This document shows, in pieces, positions 51,080 to 63,723 of a stretch of DNA of 64,000 nucleotides. Position 1 is the first letter of the stretch. Each line of letters starts with the position of its first letter. The stretch is from NCBI RefSeq assembly GCF_902806685.2, contig NC_048560.1:2458492-2522491 (forward strand), written 5' to 3'. A program made the translations under genes and the position numbers. The DNA comes from Maniola hyperantus (Eukaryota; Arthropoda; Insecta; Lepidoptera; Nymphalidae). Under the pieces are notes generated by a model, which saw only the letters and a program-made list of their open reading frames with translations, was not told the origin of the DNA and did no database searches.

Positions 51080-52350
51080 CCTATTAGGTTTAGGCTATTA
51101 TCCAAATACCTTCAAGGAAAGGAGTGAAAAGGCATCTTCTAGGCAAGCCATTGCTTTTTATTGCATATGCAACCACAAACACCCCACCTTACTTATCGTA
51201 TAGAACTAGATAGTAGAACACATAAACACTGTAGCTAAAGCCCAAGCGAGTGTGTGCAAAAGCCGTGAGCTGAATCGCGGCAGATTACCAATTAGATGCG
51301 GATTACCTTTGACGGCATTCCCACATTTCATCAGCATGAGGTGTAGTCTAGAGATGAACCAATTCACAGCTAGCATGTGAGAAATCACGTAAAAAGCCTT
51401 TTCATATGTTACACTAGCTAATTACCTAACTTATTGTATATAGAACTCAATAGTAGAACACATAAACACTGTAGCCCAAGCGAGTCTGTAAAAGCCGTGA
51501 GCTGAATCGCGGCAGATTGCCAATTAGATGCGGATTACCTTTGACGGCATTCCCACATTTCATCAGCATGAGGTGTAGTCTAGAGATGAACCAATTCACA
51601 GCTAGCATGTGAGAAATCACGTAAAAAGCCTTTTCATATGTTACACTAGCTAATTACCTAACTTATTGTATATAGAACTCAATAGTAGAACACATAAACA
51701 CTGTAGCCCAAGCGAGTCTGTAAAAGCCGTGAGCTGAATCGCGGCAGATTGCCAATTAGATGCGGATTACCTTTGACGGCATTCCTACATTTCATCAGCG
51801 TGAGGTGTAGTCTAGAGATGGACCAATTCACAGCTAGCATGTGAGAAATCACGTAAAAAGCCTTTTCCTATGTTACACTAGCTAATTACCTAACTTATTG
51901 TATATAGAACTCAATAGTAGAACACATTAACACTGTAGCTAAAGCCCAAGCGAGTGTGTGCAAAAGCCGTGAGCTGAATCGCGGCAGATTGCCAATTAGA
52001 TGCGGATTACCTTTGACGGCATTCCCACATTTCATCAGCGTGAGGTGTAGTCTAGAGATGGACCAATTCACAGCTAGCATGTGAAATATCACGTGAAAAG
52101 CCTTTTCATATGTTACACTAGCTAATTACCTAACTTATTGTATATAGAACTCAATAGTAGAACACTGTAGCTAAAGCCCAAGCGAGTGTGTGCAAAAGCC
52201 GTGAGCTGAATTGCGGCAGATTGCCAATTAGATGCGGATTACCTTTGACGGCATTCCCACATTTCATCAGCGTGAGGTGTAGTCTAGAGATGAACCAATT
52301 CACAGCTAGCATGTGAAATATCACGTGAAAAGCCTTTTCATATGTTACAC

Positions 52351-52699
52351 TTTTTTTTTTTTTTTTAATTCAGATACAAGTTAGCCCTTGACTGCAATCT
52401 CACCTGGTGGTAAGTGATGAAGCAGTCTAAGATGATAGCGGGCTAACCTGGAAGGGGTATGGCAGTTTTTATTAAACCCATACCCCTTTGGTTTCTACAC
52501 GGCATCGTACCGGAACTCTAAATCGCTTGGCGGCACGGCTTTGCCGGTAGGGTGGTAACTAGCCACGGCCGAAGCCTCCCACCAGACCAGACCAGAAATT
52601 TAGAAATTATAAAATTCCAAACCCCTGCCAGGAATCAAACCCGGGACCTCCCACTATTAAGACCATAGCGCTCACCACTGCGCCAGGGCAGTCGTCAAA
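52351..52699 (-). mobile_element. SINE-2 in satellite, copy 1
   Basis: Full SINE-2 with 16-T start (A tail on minus), body, and tRNA head with A box TGGCGCAGTGG and B box GGTTTGATTCC. Target repeat ACAC (52347-52350, 52700-52703). Confidence 0.92.
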
Positions 52700-54839
52700 A
52701 CACTAGCTAATTACCTAACTTATTGTATATAGAACTCAATAGTAGAACACATAAACACTGTAGCCCAAGCGAGTCTGTAAAAGCCGTGAGCTGAATCGCG
52801 GCAGATTGCCAATTAGATGCGGATTACCTTTGACGGCATTCCCACATTTCATCAGCGTGAGGTGTAGTCTAGAGATGGACCAATTCACAGCTAGCATGTC
52901 AAAAATCACGTGAAAAGCCTTTTCATATGTTACACTAGCTAATTACCTAACTTATTGTATATAGAACTCAATAGTAGAACACTGTAGCTAAAGCCCAAGC
53001 GAGTGTGTGCAAAAGCCGTGAGCTGAATCGCGGCAGATTGCCAATAAGATGCGGATTACCTTTGACGGCATTCCCACATTTCATCAGCGTGAGGTGTAGT
53101 CTAGAGATGAACCAATTCACAGCTAGCATGTCAAAAATCACGTGAAAAGCCTTTTCCTATGTTACACTAGCTAATTACCTAACTTATTGTATATAGAACT
53201 CAATAGTAGAACACATAAACACTGTAGCTAAAGCCCAAGCGAGTGTGTGCAAAAGCCGTGAGCTGAATCGCGGCAGATTGCCAATTAGATGCGGATTACC
53301 TTTGACGGCATTCCCACATTTCATCAGCGTGAGGTGTAGTCTAGAGATGTACCAATTCACAGCTAGCATGTGAGAAATCACGTAAAAAGCCTTTTCATAT
53401 GTTACACTAGCTAATTACCTAACTTATTGTATATAGAACTCAATAGTAGAACACATTAACACTGTAGCTAATGCCCAAGCGAGTGTGTGCAAAAGCCGTG
53501 AGCTGAATCGCGGCAGATTGCCAATTAGATGCGGATTACCTTTGACGGCATTCCCACATTTCATCAGCATGAGGTGTAGTCTAGAGATGAACCAATTCAC
53601 AGCTAGCATGTCAAAAATCACGTGAAAAGCCTTTTCCTATGTTACACTAGCTAATTACCTAACTTATTGTATATAGAACTCAATAGTAGAACACATTAAC
53701 ACTGTAGCTAAAGCCCAAGCGAGTGTGTGCAAAAGCCGTGAGCTGAATCGCGGCAGATTGCCAATTAGATGCGGATTACCTTTGACGGCATTCCCACATT
53801 TCATCAGCGTGAGGTGTAGTCTAGAGATGTACCAATTCACAGCTAGCATGTGAGAAATCACGTAAAAAGCCTTTTCATATGTTACACTAGCTAATTACCT
53901 AACTTATTGTATATAGAACTCAATAGTAGAACACATTAACACTGTAGCTAATGCCCAAGCGAGTGTGTGCAAAAGCCGTGAGCTGAATCGCGGCAGATTG
54001 CCAATTAGATGCGGATTACCTTTGACGGCATTCCCACATTTCATCAGCATGAGGTGTAGTCTAGAGATGAACCAATTCACAGCTAGCATGTCAAAAATCA
54101 CGTGAAAAGCCTTTTCCTATGTTACACTAGCTAATTACCTAACTTATTGTATATAGAACTCAATAGTAGAACACATTAACACTGTAGCTAAAGCCCAAGC
54201 GAGTGTGTGCAAAAGCCGTGAGCTGAATCGCGGCAGATTGCCAATTAGATGCGGATTACCTTTGACGGCATTCCCACATTTCATCAGCGTGAGGTGTAGT
54301 CTAGAGATGGACCAATTTACAGCTAGCATGTGAGAAATCACGTAAAAAGCCTTTTCATATGTTACACTAGCTAATTACCTAACTTATTGTGTATAGAACT
54401 CAATAGTAGAACACATAAACACTGTAGCCCAAGCGAGTCTGTAAAAGCCGTGAGCCGGATGGCGGCAGATTGCCAATTAGATGCGGATTACCTTTGACGG
54501 CATTCCTACATTTCATCAGCGTGAGTTGTAGTTTAGAGATGAACCAATTCACAGCTAGCATGTCAAAAATCACGTGAAAAGCCTTTTCATATGTTACACT
54601 AGCTAATTACCTAACTTATTGTATATAGAACTCAATAGTAGAACACATAAACACTGTAGCTAAAGCCCAAGCGAGTGTGTGCAAAAGCCGTGAGCTGAAT
54701 CGCGGCAGATTGCCAATTAGATGCGGATTACCTTTGACGGCATTCCTACATTTCATCAGCGTGAGGTGTAGTCTAGAGATGAACCAATTCACAGCTAGCA
54801 TGTGAAATATCACGTGAAAAGCCTTTTCATATGTTACAC

Positions 54840-55186
54840 TTTTTTTTTTTTTTAATTCAGATACAAGTTAGCCCTTGACTGCAATCTCACCTGGTGGTAA
54901 GTGATGAAGCAGTCTAAGATGATAGCGGGCTAACCTGGAAGGGGTATGGCAGTTTTTATTAAACCCATACCCCTTTGGTTTCTACACGGCATCGTACCGG
55001 AACTCTAAATCGCTTGGCGGCACGGCTTTGCCGGTAGGGTGGTAACTAGCCACGGCCGAAGCCTCCCACCAGACCAGACCAGAAATTTAGAAATTATAAA
55101 ATTCCAAACCCCTGCCAGGAATCAAACCCGGGACCTCCCACTATTAAGACCATAGCGCTCACCACTGCGCCAGGGAGGTCGTCAAA
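54840..55186 (-). mobile_element. SINE-2 in satellite, copy 2
   Basis: Same insertion point in the monomer (after GTTACAC), tail of 14 T; otherwise nearly identical to the other two. Confidence 0.92.
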
Positions 55187-56134
55187 ACACTAGCTAATTA
55201 CCTAACTTATTGTATATAGAACTCAATAGTAGAACACATAAACACTGTAGCCCAAGCGAGTCTGTAAAAGCCGTGAGCTGGATGGCGGCAGATTGCCAAT
55301 TAGATGCGGATTACCTTTGACGGCATTCCTACATTTCATCAGCGTGAGTTGTAGTTTAGAGATGAACCAATTCACAGCTAGCATGTCAAAAATCACGTGA
55401 AAAGCCTTTTCATATGTTACACTAGCTAATTACCTAACTTATTGTATATAGAACTCAATAGTAGAACACATTAACACTGTAGCTAAAGCCCAAGCGAGTG
55501 TGTGCAAAAGCCGTGAGCTGAATGGCGGCAGGTTGCCAATTAGATGCGGATTACCTTTGACGGCATTCCCACATTTCATCAGCGTGAGGTGTAGTCTAGA
55601 GATGAACCAATTCACAGCTAGCATGTCAAAAATCACGTGAAAAGCCTTTTCATATGTTACACTAGCTAATTACCTAACTTATTGTATATAGAACTCAATA
55701 GTAGAACACATTAACACTGTAGCTAAAGCCCAAGCGAGTGTGTGCAAAAGCCGTGAGCTGAATCGCGGCAGATTGCCAATTAGATGCGGATTACCTTTGA
55801 CGGCATTCCCACATTTCATCAGCGTGAGGTGTAGTCTAGAGATGGACCAATTCACAGCTAGCATGTGAAATATCACGTGAAAAGCCTTTTCATATGTTAC
55901 ACTAGCTAATTACCTAACTTATTGTATATAGAACTCAATAGTAGAACACTGTAGCTAAAGCCCAAGCGAGTGTGTGCAAAAGCCGTGAGCTGAATTGCGG
56001 CAGATTGCCAATTAGATGCGGATTACCTTTGACGGCATTCCCACATTTCATCAGCGTGAGGTGTAGTCTAGAGATGAACCAATTCACAGCTAGCATGTGA
56101 AATATCACGTGAAAAGCCTTTTCATATGTTACAC

Positions 56135-56483
56135 TTTTTTTTTTTTTTTTAATTCAGATACAAGTTAGCCCTTGACTGCAATCTCACCTGGTGGTAAGTG
56201 ATGAAGCAGTCTAAGATGATAGCGGGCTAACCTGGAAGGGGTATGGCAGTTTTTATTAAACCCATACCCCTTTGGTTTCTACACGGCATCGTACCGGAAC
56301 TCTAAATCGCTTGGCGGCACGGCTTTGCCGGTAGGGTGGTAACTAGCCACGGCCGAAGCCTCCCACCAGACCAGACCAGAAATTTAGAAATTATAAAATT
56401 CCAAACCCCTGCCAGGAATCAAACCCGGGACCTCCCACTATTAAGACCATAGCGCTCACCACTGCGCCAGGGAGGTCGTCAAA
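56135..56483 (-). mobile_element. SINE-2 in satellite, copy 3
   Basis: Same insertion point, 16-T tail. Differs from copy 1 at GGGAGG versus GGGCAG near the head. Lies exactly 3,784 bp from copy 1. Confidence 0.92.
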
Positions 56484-59400
56484 ACACTAGCTAATTACCT
56501 AACTTATTGTATATAGAACTCAATAGTAGAACACATAAACACTGTAGCCCAAGCGAGTCTGTAAAAGCCGTGAGCTGGATGGCGGCAGATTGCCAATTAG
56601 ATGCGGATTACCTTTGACGGCATTCCTACATTTCATCAGCGTGAGTTGTAGTTTAGAGATGAACCAATTCACAGCTAGCATGTCAAAAATCACGTGAAAA
56701 GCCTTTTCATATGTTACACTAGCTAATTACCTAACTTATTGTATATAGAACTCAATAGTAGAACACATTAACACTGTAGCTAAAGCCCAAGCGAGTGTGT
56801 GCAAAAGCCGTGAGCTGAATGGCGGCAGGTTGCCAATTAGATGCGGATTACCTTTGACGGCATTCCTACATTTCATCAGCGTGAGTTGTAGTTTAGAGAT
56901 GAACCAATTCACAGCTAGCATGTCAAAAATCACGTGAAAAGCCTTTTCATATGTTACACTAGCTAATTACCTAACTTATTGTATATAGAACTCAATAGTA
57001 GAACACATTAACACTGTAGCTAAAGCCCAAGCGAGTGTGTGCAAAAGCCGTGAGCTGAATGGCGGCAGGTTGCCAATTAGATGCGGATTACCTTTGACGG
57101 CATTCCCACATTTCATCAGCGTGAGGTGTAGTCTAGAGATGAACCAATTCACAGCTAGCATGTGAGAAATCACGTGAAAAGCCTTTTCATATGTTACACT
57201 AGCTAATTACCTAACTTATTGTATATAGAACTCAATAGTAGAACACATAAACACTGTAGCCCAAGCGAGTCTGTAAAAGCCGTGAGCCGGATGGCGGCAG
57301 ATTGCCAATTAGATGCGGATTACCTTTGACGGCATTGCTACATTTCATCAGCGTGAGTTGTAGTTTAGAGATGAACCAATTCACAGCTAGCATGTCAAAA
57401 ATCACGTGAAAAGCCTTTTCATATGTTACACTAGCTAATTACCTAACTTATTGTATATAGAACTCAATAGTAGAACACATTAACACTGTAGCTAAAGCCC
57501 AAGCGAGTGTGTGCAAAAGCCGTGAGCTGAATGGCGGCAGGTTGCCAATTAGATGCGGATTACCTTTGACGGCATTCCCACATTTCATCAGCGTGAGGTG
57601 TAGTCTAGAGATGAACCAATTCACAGCTAGCATGTGAAATATCACGTGAAAAGCCTTTTCATATGTTACACTAGCTAATTACCTAACTTATTGTATATAG
57701 AACTCAATAGTAGAACACATTAACACTGTAGCTAAAGCCCAAGCGAGTGTGTGCAAAAGCCGTGAGCTGAATGGCGGCAGGTTGCCAATTAGATGCGGAT
57801 TACCTTTGACGGCATTCCCACATTTCATCAGCGTGAGGTGTAGTCTAGAGATGAACCAATTCACAGCTAGCATGTGAGAAATCACGTGAAAAGCCTTTTC
57901 ATATGTTACACTAGCTAATTACCTAACTTATTGTATATAGAACTCAATAGTAGAACACATAAACACTGTAGCCCAAGCGAGTCTGTAAAAGCCGTGAGCC
58001 GGATGGCGGCAGATTGCCAATTAGATGCGGATTACCTTTGACGGCATTCCTACATTTCATCAGCGTGAGTTGTAGTTTAGAGATGAACCAATTCACAGCT
58101 AGCATGTCAAAAATCACGTGAAAAGCCTTTTCATATGTTACACTAGCTAATTACCTAACTTATTGTATATAGAACTCAATAGTAGAACACATTAACACTG
58201 TAGCTAAAGCCCAAGCGAGTGTGTGCAAAAGCCGTGAGCTGAATGGCGGCAGGTTGCCAATTAGATGCGGATTACCTTTGACGGCATTCCCACATTTCAT
58301 CAGCGTGAGGTGTAGTCTAGAGATGAACCAATTCACAGCTAGCATGTGAAATATCACGTGAAAAGCCTTTTCATATGTTACACTAGCTAATTACCTAACT
58401 TATTGTATATAGAACTCAATAGTAGAACACATAAACACTGTAGCCCAAGCGAGTCTGTAAAAGCCGTGAGCCGGATGGCGGCAGATTGCCAATTAGATGC
58501 GGATTACCTTTGACGGCATTCCTTCATTTCATCAGCGTGAGGTGTAGTCTAGAGATGGACCAATTCACAGCTAGCATGTGAGAAATCACGTAAAAAGCCT
58601 TTTCATATGTTACACTAGCTAATTACCTAACTTATTGTATATAGAACTCAATAGTAGAACACATAAACACTGTAGCTAAAGCCCAAGCGAGTGTGTGCAA
58701 AAGCCGTGAGCTGAATCGCGGCAGATTGCCAATTAGATGCGGATTACCTTTGACGGCATTCCCACATTTCATCAGCGTGAGGTGTAGTCTAGAGATGTAC
58801 CAATTCACAGCTAGCATGTGAAATATCACGTGAAAAGCTTTTCCTATGTTACACTAGCTAATTACTTAACTTATTGTATATAGAACTCAATAGTAGAACA
58901 CATTAACACTGTAGCTAAAGCCCAAGCGAGTGTGTGCAAAAGCCGTGAGCTGAATCGCGGCAGATTGCCAATTAGATGCGGATTACCTTTGACGGCATTC
59001 CCACATTTCATCAGCGTGAGGTGTAGTCTAGAGATGAACCAATTCACAGCTAGCATGTGAAATATCACGTGAAAAGCCTTTTCATATGTTACACTAGCTA
59101 ATTACCTAACTTATTGTATATAGAACTCAATAGTAGAACACATTAACACTGTAGCTAAAGCCCAAGCGATTGTGTGCAAAAGCCGTGAGCTGAATGGCGG
59201 CAGGTTGCCAATTAGATGCGGATTACCTTTGACGGCATTCCCACATTTCATCCGCGTGAGGTGTAGTCTAGAGATGAACCAATTCACAGCTAGCATGTGA
59301 AATATCACGTGAAAAGCCTTTTCATATGTTACACTAGCTAATTACCTAACTTATTGTATATAGAACTCAATAGTAGAACACATAAACACTGTAGCCCAAG

Positions 59401-60137
59401 CGAGTCTGTAAAAGCCGTGAGCCGGATGGCGGCAGATTGCCAATTAGATGCGGATTACCTTTGACGGCATTCCCACATTTCATCAGCGTGAGGTGTAGTC
59501 TAGAGATGAACCAATTCACAGCTAGCATGTGAAATATCACGTGAAAAGCCTTTTCATATGTTACACTAGCTAATTACCTAACTTATTGTATATAGAACTC
59601 AATAGTAGAACACATAAACACTGTAGCTAAAGCCCAAGCGAGTGTGTGCAAAAGCCGTGAGCTGAATCGCGGCAGATTGCCAATTAGATGCGGATTACCT
59701 TTGACGGCATTCCCACATTTCATCAGCGTGAGGTGTAGTCTAGAGATGTACCAATTCACAGCTAGCATGTGAAATATCACGTGAAAAGCTTTTCCTATGT
59801 TACACTAGCTAATTACTTAACTTATTGTGTATAGAACTCAATAGTAGAACACATTAACACTGTAGCTAAAGCCCAAGCGAGTGTGTGCAAAAGCCGTGAG
59901 CTGAATCGCGGCAGATTGCCAATTAGATGCGGATTACCTTTGACGGCATTCCCACATTTCATCAGCGTGAGACTAAAGATGTACCAATTCATAGGTAGCA
60001 TGTGAAAAAACACGTGTAAAGCCTTTTCATAGCTGCCCTACTTTTTTTCCACAAAAAAAAATTACAGTTGATTTCTTCGTGCTCGTAAGCGCTTGGCGGC
60101 TTGTCTGAGCACTGCGCATTCCTCTGTCGTTAGGTTA

Positions 60138-60211
60138 ACATTCAACCCCTAAGGGGGGTAAAATAAGGGTTTGAAATTTATGTAGTCCACGTGTAGTCAC
60201 GGGCATAAACT
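60138..60211 (+). mobile_element. Hel-A Helitron 3' fragment
   Basis: CATTCAACCCCTAAGGGGGG to GGGCATAAACTAG; hairpin partly deleted. Confidence 0.65.
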
Positions 60212-60440
60212 AGTAAACAGGTAGATTACTAGACAGATGTGTTTCTCTATAATATATTACACAGTAAAGTACTGCGATGGCATTCTCCCAGCGGAGAAAT
60301 TACGACCACGGATCGCGCACCACGGCACAGATAAATCCAACAATTTGGGGAGATTTGCGACATTATTACATAATATTACTTTATTATTAAAATAAGTATA
60401 CTGCAATAACGGTAGCAACAAGTTACTGTGTTCTTCTATA
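60212..60440. other. No feature recognised
   Basis: Short unassigned spacer. Confidence 0.4.
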
Positions 60441-60651
60441 TCTAAATATATAAAAGGATTGACTGACTGACTGATCTATCAACGCACAGCTCAAACTACT
60501 GGACGGATCGGACTGAAATTTGGCATACAGATAGCTATTATGACGTAGGCATCCGCTAAGAATGATTTTTGAAAATTCAACCCCTAACGGGGGGAAATAG
60601 GGGTTCGCAATTTGTGTACTCCACGCGGACGAAGTCGCGAGCATAAGCTAG
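60441..60651 (+). mobile_element. Hel-A Helitron, complete, 211 bp
   Basis: A/TCTAAATATATAAAAGGATT to GAGCATAAGCTAG/T. Confidence 0.88.
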
Positions 60652-60659
60652 TCTTCTAA

Positions 60660-60901
60660 TCTATATATAAAAGGAAAAGGTGACTGACTGACTGACTGAC
60701 TGATTGACTGACTGACTGACTGATATATCAACGCACAGCTCAAACTACTGAACGGATCGGGCTGAAATATGGCATGCCGATAGCTATTATGACGTAGGCA
60801 TCCACTAAGAAAGGATTTTTGAAAATTCAACCCCTAAAGGGGTGTAATAGAGATTTAAAATTTGTGTAGTCCACGCGGACGAAGTCGCGAGCATAAGCTA
60901 G
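60660..60901 (+). mobile_element. Hel-A Helitron, complete, 242 bp
   Basis: A/TCTATATATAAAAGGAAAAG to GAGCATAAGCTAG/T, same orientation, 8 bp after the previous one. Confidence 0.88.
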
Positions 60902-61023
60902 TTTACATATAAATACCGAGCAAACTAGCAAGCGGGTCACCTGATGTAAAGTGATGACCGCCGCCCATGAAAATTTGCAGCATGCGTTGCCGGCTATGCA
61001 GCGATATCTTCTAGTTCTACATT

Positions 61024-61130
61024 ACTTGCTTTGAGAAGGGTTTAGGCCACAGTCCACCACGCTAGCCTAGTGCGGATTGGCAGACTTCACACAACTTTCA
61101 GAACATTATCTTTCTCATATAGTCAGGATT
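61024..61130 (-). mobile_element. SINE-1 fragment
   Basis: GAGAAGGGTTTAGGCCACAG, CACCACGCTAGCCTAGTGCG and CAGAACATTAT, inverted, no tRNA head. Confidence 0.7.
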
Positions 61131-61211
61131 GAGCTAATGATGGTGATGAAAAAATGTGTTCATTTATTAATTCATTATTATATACTGTGAATTTACATCT
61201 ACCATTACAAA

Positions 61212-61503
61212 GTCTGTGATAGCCTAGTGGTTAGGACGTCCGCCTTCTAATCGGAGGTCGGGGGTTCGATCCCGGGCATGCACCTCTAACTTTTCGGAGT
61301 TATGTGCGTTTTAATTAATTAAATATCACTTGCTTTAAGGGTGAAGGAAAACATCGTGAGGAAACCTGCATGCCTGAGAGTTCTCCATAATGTTCTCAAA
61401 GGTGTTACCAATCTGCACATGGACTATGGTCAAAACCTTTCTCACTCTGAGAGGAGACCCGTGCTCTGTAGTGAGCCGGTTATGGGTGATGATGATGATG
61501 ATG
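61212..61503 (+). mobile_element. SINE-1, full length
   Basis: tRNA head (TAGCCTAGTGG, GGTTCGATCCC) to GATGATGATGATG. Target duplication ATTACAAA at 61204-61211 and 61504-61511. Confidence 0.93.
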
Positions 61504-61788
61504 ATTACAAAATACATTAGGTATTGGGTACGTTTGCAAAGAAAACCGCAACAATATTTCACTTACACGTTTAGGCAATTTCCTCTAATGCAATGTATGT
61601 TACCAAGCCACAGATCTCCCAAAATTGTTGGATTTATTCGGCGTATAGAGGGGGAGTATAGATCTCCTTAGGGAGGCAGCCGTGGCACCGAAATACTGAC
61701 GTATTCATCAATAGACAATCTCAATCATCAATAGATATCTCTCTATACAGAGTTTATACAACCACTATACAGCTTTTATACAGCACTA

Positions 61789-61992
61789 AAGGATGCCCGC
61801 GACTTCGTCCGCGTGGATTTAGTTTTTTGAAAATCCCGTGGGAACTCTAACAAAGTAGCCTATGTCGTTCCCCGGGATACAAGCTATCTCTGTACCAAAT
61901 TTCATCAAAATCGGTTAAACTGTTGGGCCGTGAAAGGCTAGCAGACAGACAGACAGACAGACACACTTTCGCATTTATAATATTAGTATGGA
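61789..61992 (-). mobile_element. Hel-B Helitron
   Basis: CTAAAGGATGCCCGCGACTT (terminal bases mutated) to TTTATAATATTAGTATGGA, with a CAGA run at 61930-61960. Confidence 0.82.
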
Positions 61993-61998
61993 TATGGA

Positions 61999-62486
61999 CT
62001 AGCTGACCCGCCACGGCTTCACTCGGGTGGAATTTAGAAAATCGAGGTGGGGTTGAATTTCCAAAAATCCTGAAACACGTATTTCTTCATTTGTAACCGA
62101 GAACCCAAATACCAATTTTCATGCAAATAACTTGAGAAATGACGGACTTTCATACAAACTTTCATCCCCTATTTAAAACCCTTGGTAGTAAAATTTTCAA
62201 AAATCGTGAAGTTACGTATTTTTTATTTAAAACTGAAATCTTAAATACCAATTTTCATTGATGTTATTTCAAAAATGATGGACTATCATACAAACTTCCA
62301 TCCCCCATTTTACTCACTTAGGGGTGGAATTTCGAAAAATCCTTTCTTATTGAATACTTATTCTTTACAAAGAACACACCCTCAAAATTTCATGTCTCTA
62401 GCAGCAGCGGTGTAGGCAGTGCGTTGATATATAAGTTAGTCAGTCAGTCAGTCAGTCAGGACTTTGAATTTTATATAATATACAGA
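61999..62486 (-). mobile_element. Helitron, long relative of Hel-A, 488 bp
   Basis: CTAGCTGACCCGCCACGGCT at left; 5' end on minus TCTGTATATTATATAAAATT after an A. A module (AATACCAATTTTCATGCAAAT / AATACCAATTTTCATTGATG) occurs twice. Confidence 0.75.
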
Positions 62487-62654
62487 TTAAGCTTGTTGCA
62501 AACACAAAGCCGCACGAGCCGACCACACTTTAAGCTGCGTTTATCATTGACGTCATCATTTTGTCCAATTTCAGTATTTGTTTTATCTATCCTACAATTT
62601 AAAACATTGCGAGGAAACCTGCCTGATGCCTGAGAGTTCTCCATCATCACCATC

Positions 62655-62770
62655 ATCATCATCAACTGATAGACGTCCACTGCTGGACATAGGTCTCTTG
62701 TAGGGACTTCCACACGCCACGGTCTTGCGCCACCTGAATCCAGCGGCTCCCTGCGACTTATCTGTCTCGT
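62655..62770 (-). mobile_element. RTE-like LINE tail fragment
   Basis: CATCATCATC, CTGATAGACGTCCACTGCTG and GGTCTTGCGCCACCTGAATC: inverted RTE 3' end. A SINE-1 scrap (TGCGAGGAAACCTGC, 62608-62641) precedes it. Confidence 0.68.
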
Positions 62771-63095
62771 CGCGACCTGTCGCGTCCTATAGATATTATA
62801 GACTCTACAACGCAGAATTGCAAAGCAAAAATTGCAATCCACGCGGACGTAATCGCGCGTTGTTTTCGTTTAGTTTGCTTCCTTTACAGTTTACTTACAC
62901 CATAAAGTATAGACTTGTTTTTAAAATGCAGTAACCAAAATACTTCATGAAACAAGTTTCGGGTAGCATGAGAAATAGAGCAGTGTGAGCAAAAATCCGT
63001 TGACACCATAGATCGACACGATCGTTCTATTGAAGGAGACCGGCCTTACCTTACGCAGAAGTCAATTCTGCCGGGAAAATTGATCAAGTGATCAA
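62771..63095. other. No feature recognised
   Basis: Begins with a MITE end (CGACCTGTCGCGTCCTATAG); otherwise unassigned. Confidence 0.4.
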
Positions 63096-63329
63096 TTTTT
63101 TTTATCCAGATACAACTTAGCCCTTGATTGCAATGACACCTGGTGGTATGTGATGATGCAGTCTAAAATGGTAGCGGGCTAACCTGGAGGGGATATCGCA
63201 GTTTTTATTATACCCCTTTGGTTTCTACCGAATTCTAAGGCATCGTACCGAAACGCTTAATCGCTTGGCAGCACGGCTTTGCTTGTAGGGTGGTAACTAG
63301 CCACGGCCAAAGCCTTCCACCAGACCAGA
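63096..63329 (-). mobile_element. SINE-2 fragment
   Basis: T-run, CCAGATACAACTTAGCCC to CCACCAGACCAGACC; head replaced by the Helitron that follows. Confidence 0.78.
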
Positions 63330-63723
63330 CCAGCTTATTCCCGCGACTTCGTCCGCGTGGGCTGCTCAAATTCTATAAACCCCCTATTTCACCCCCGTAG
63401 GGGTTGAGTTTTCAAAAATTCTTTCTTAGCGGATGTCTACGTCTTAATAGTACGTTATAATAATTACCACCATAGGCGTAATAAATGCTAAGTGGTATCC
63501 ATTTTGGTACCTCAAACCACGCATCTTAGTTTGTATGCTTATTTTATTTATTTTTATGACGTATACTTTCTGTTGCACTAAATAAACACTTTTTCTTTCT
63601 TTTTTTCTTTCAATAGTTATCTGTATGCAATATTTCAGCCCGATTCTTCCAGTAGTTTGAGCTGTGCGTTGATAGATCAGCCAGCCAGTAAGTCATACAG
63701 TCAGCTTTTCTTTTTATATTATA
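63330..63723 (-). mobile_element. Hel-A Helitron interrupted by a 161-bp insert
   Basis: CCAGCTTATTCCCGCGACTT to CAGCTTTTCTTTTTATATTA. Between GTCTTAATAG and TTATCTGTATGC lies a foreign segment. Confidence 0.75.
63451..63611 (+). mobile_element. Retrocopy-like insertion with AATAAA signal and pyrimidine-rich tail
   Basis: Ends AAATAAACACTTTTTCTTTC plus a (CTTT) tail; flanked by AATAG at 63446-63450 and 63612-63616, a 5-bp duplication. Source unknown; probably a short LINE 3' end. Confidence 0.5.

Larger units (their letters stand above)
51190..60036 (+). repeat. Satellite-like tandem array, 33 units of 232-240 bp
   Basis: Unit starts (the C of CTAGCTAATTACCTAACTT) recur at 51414, 51646, 51878, 52118, 52703, 52935, 53167, then every 240 bp to 54367, and on to 59805. 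Two length classes: 240 bp and 232 bp (8-bp losses of two kinds); two units are 239. The first and last units are partial and diverged. Constant blocks: GCCAATTAGATGCGGATTAC, TTTGACGGCATTCC, CACAGCTAGCATGT, CCTTTTCATATGTTACAC. Three units are interrupted by the same SINE-2. Not coding in any sustained way. Confidence 0.97.

Noticed and set aside
52351..56483. SINEs as three independent insertions into satellite
   Set aside because: Identical position, target repeat and sequence make a single insertion followed by duplication far more likely.
51190..60036. CRISPR-like regular repetition
   Set aside because: Units are 232-240 bp with no short repeat/unique spacer pattern, in a eukaryotic genome.
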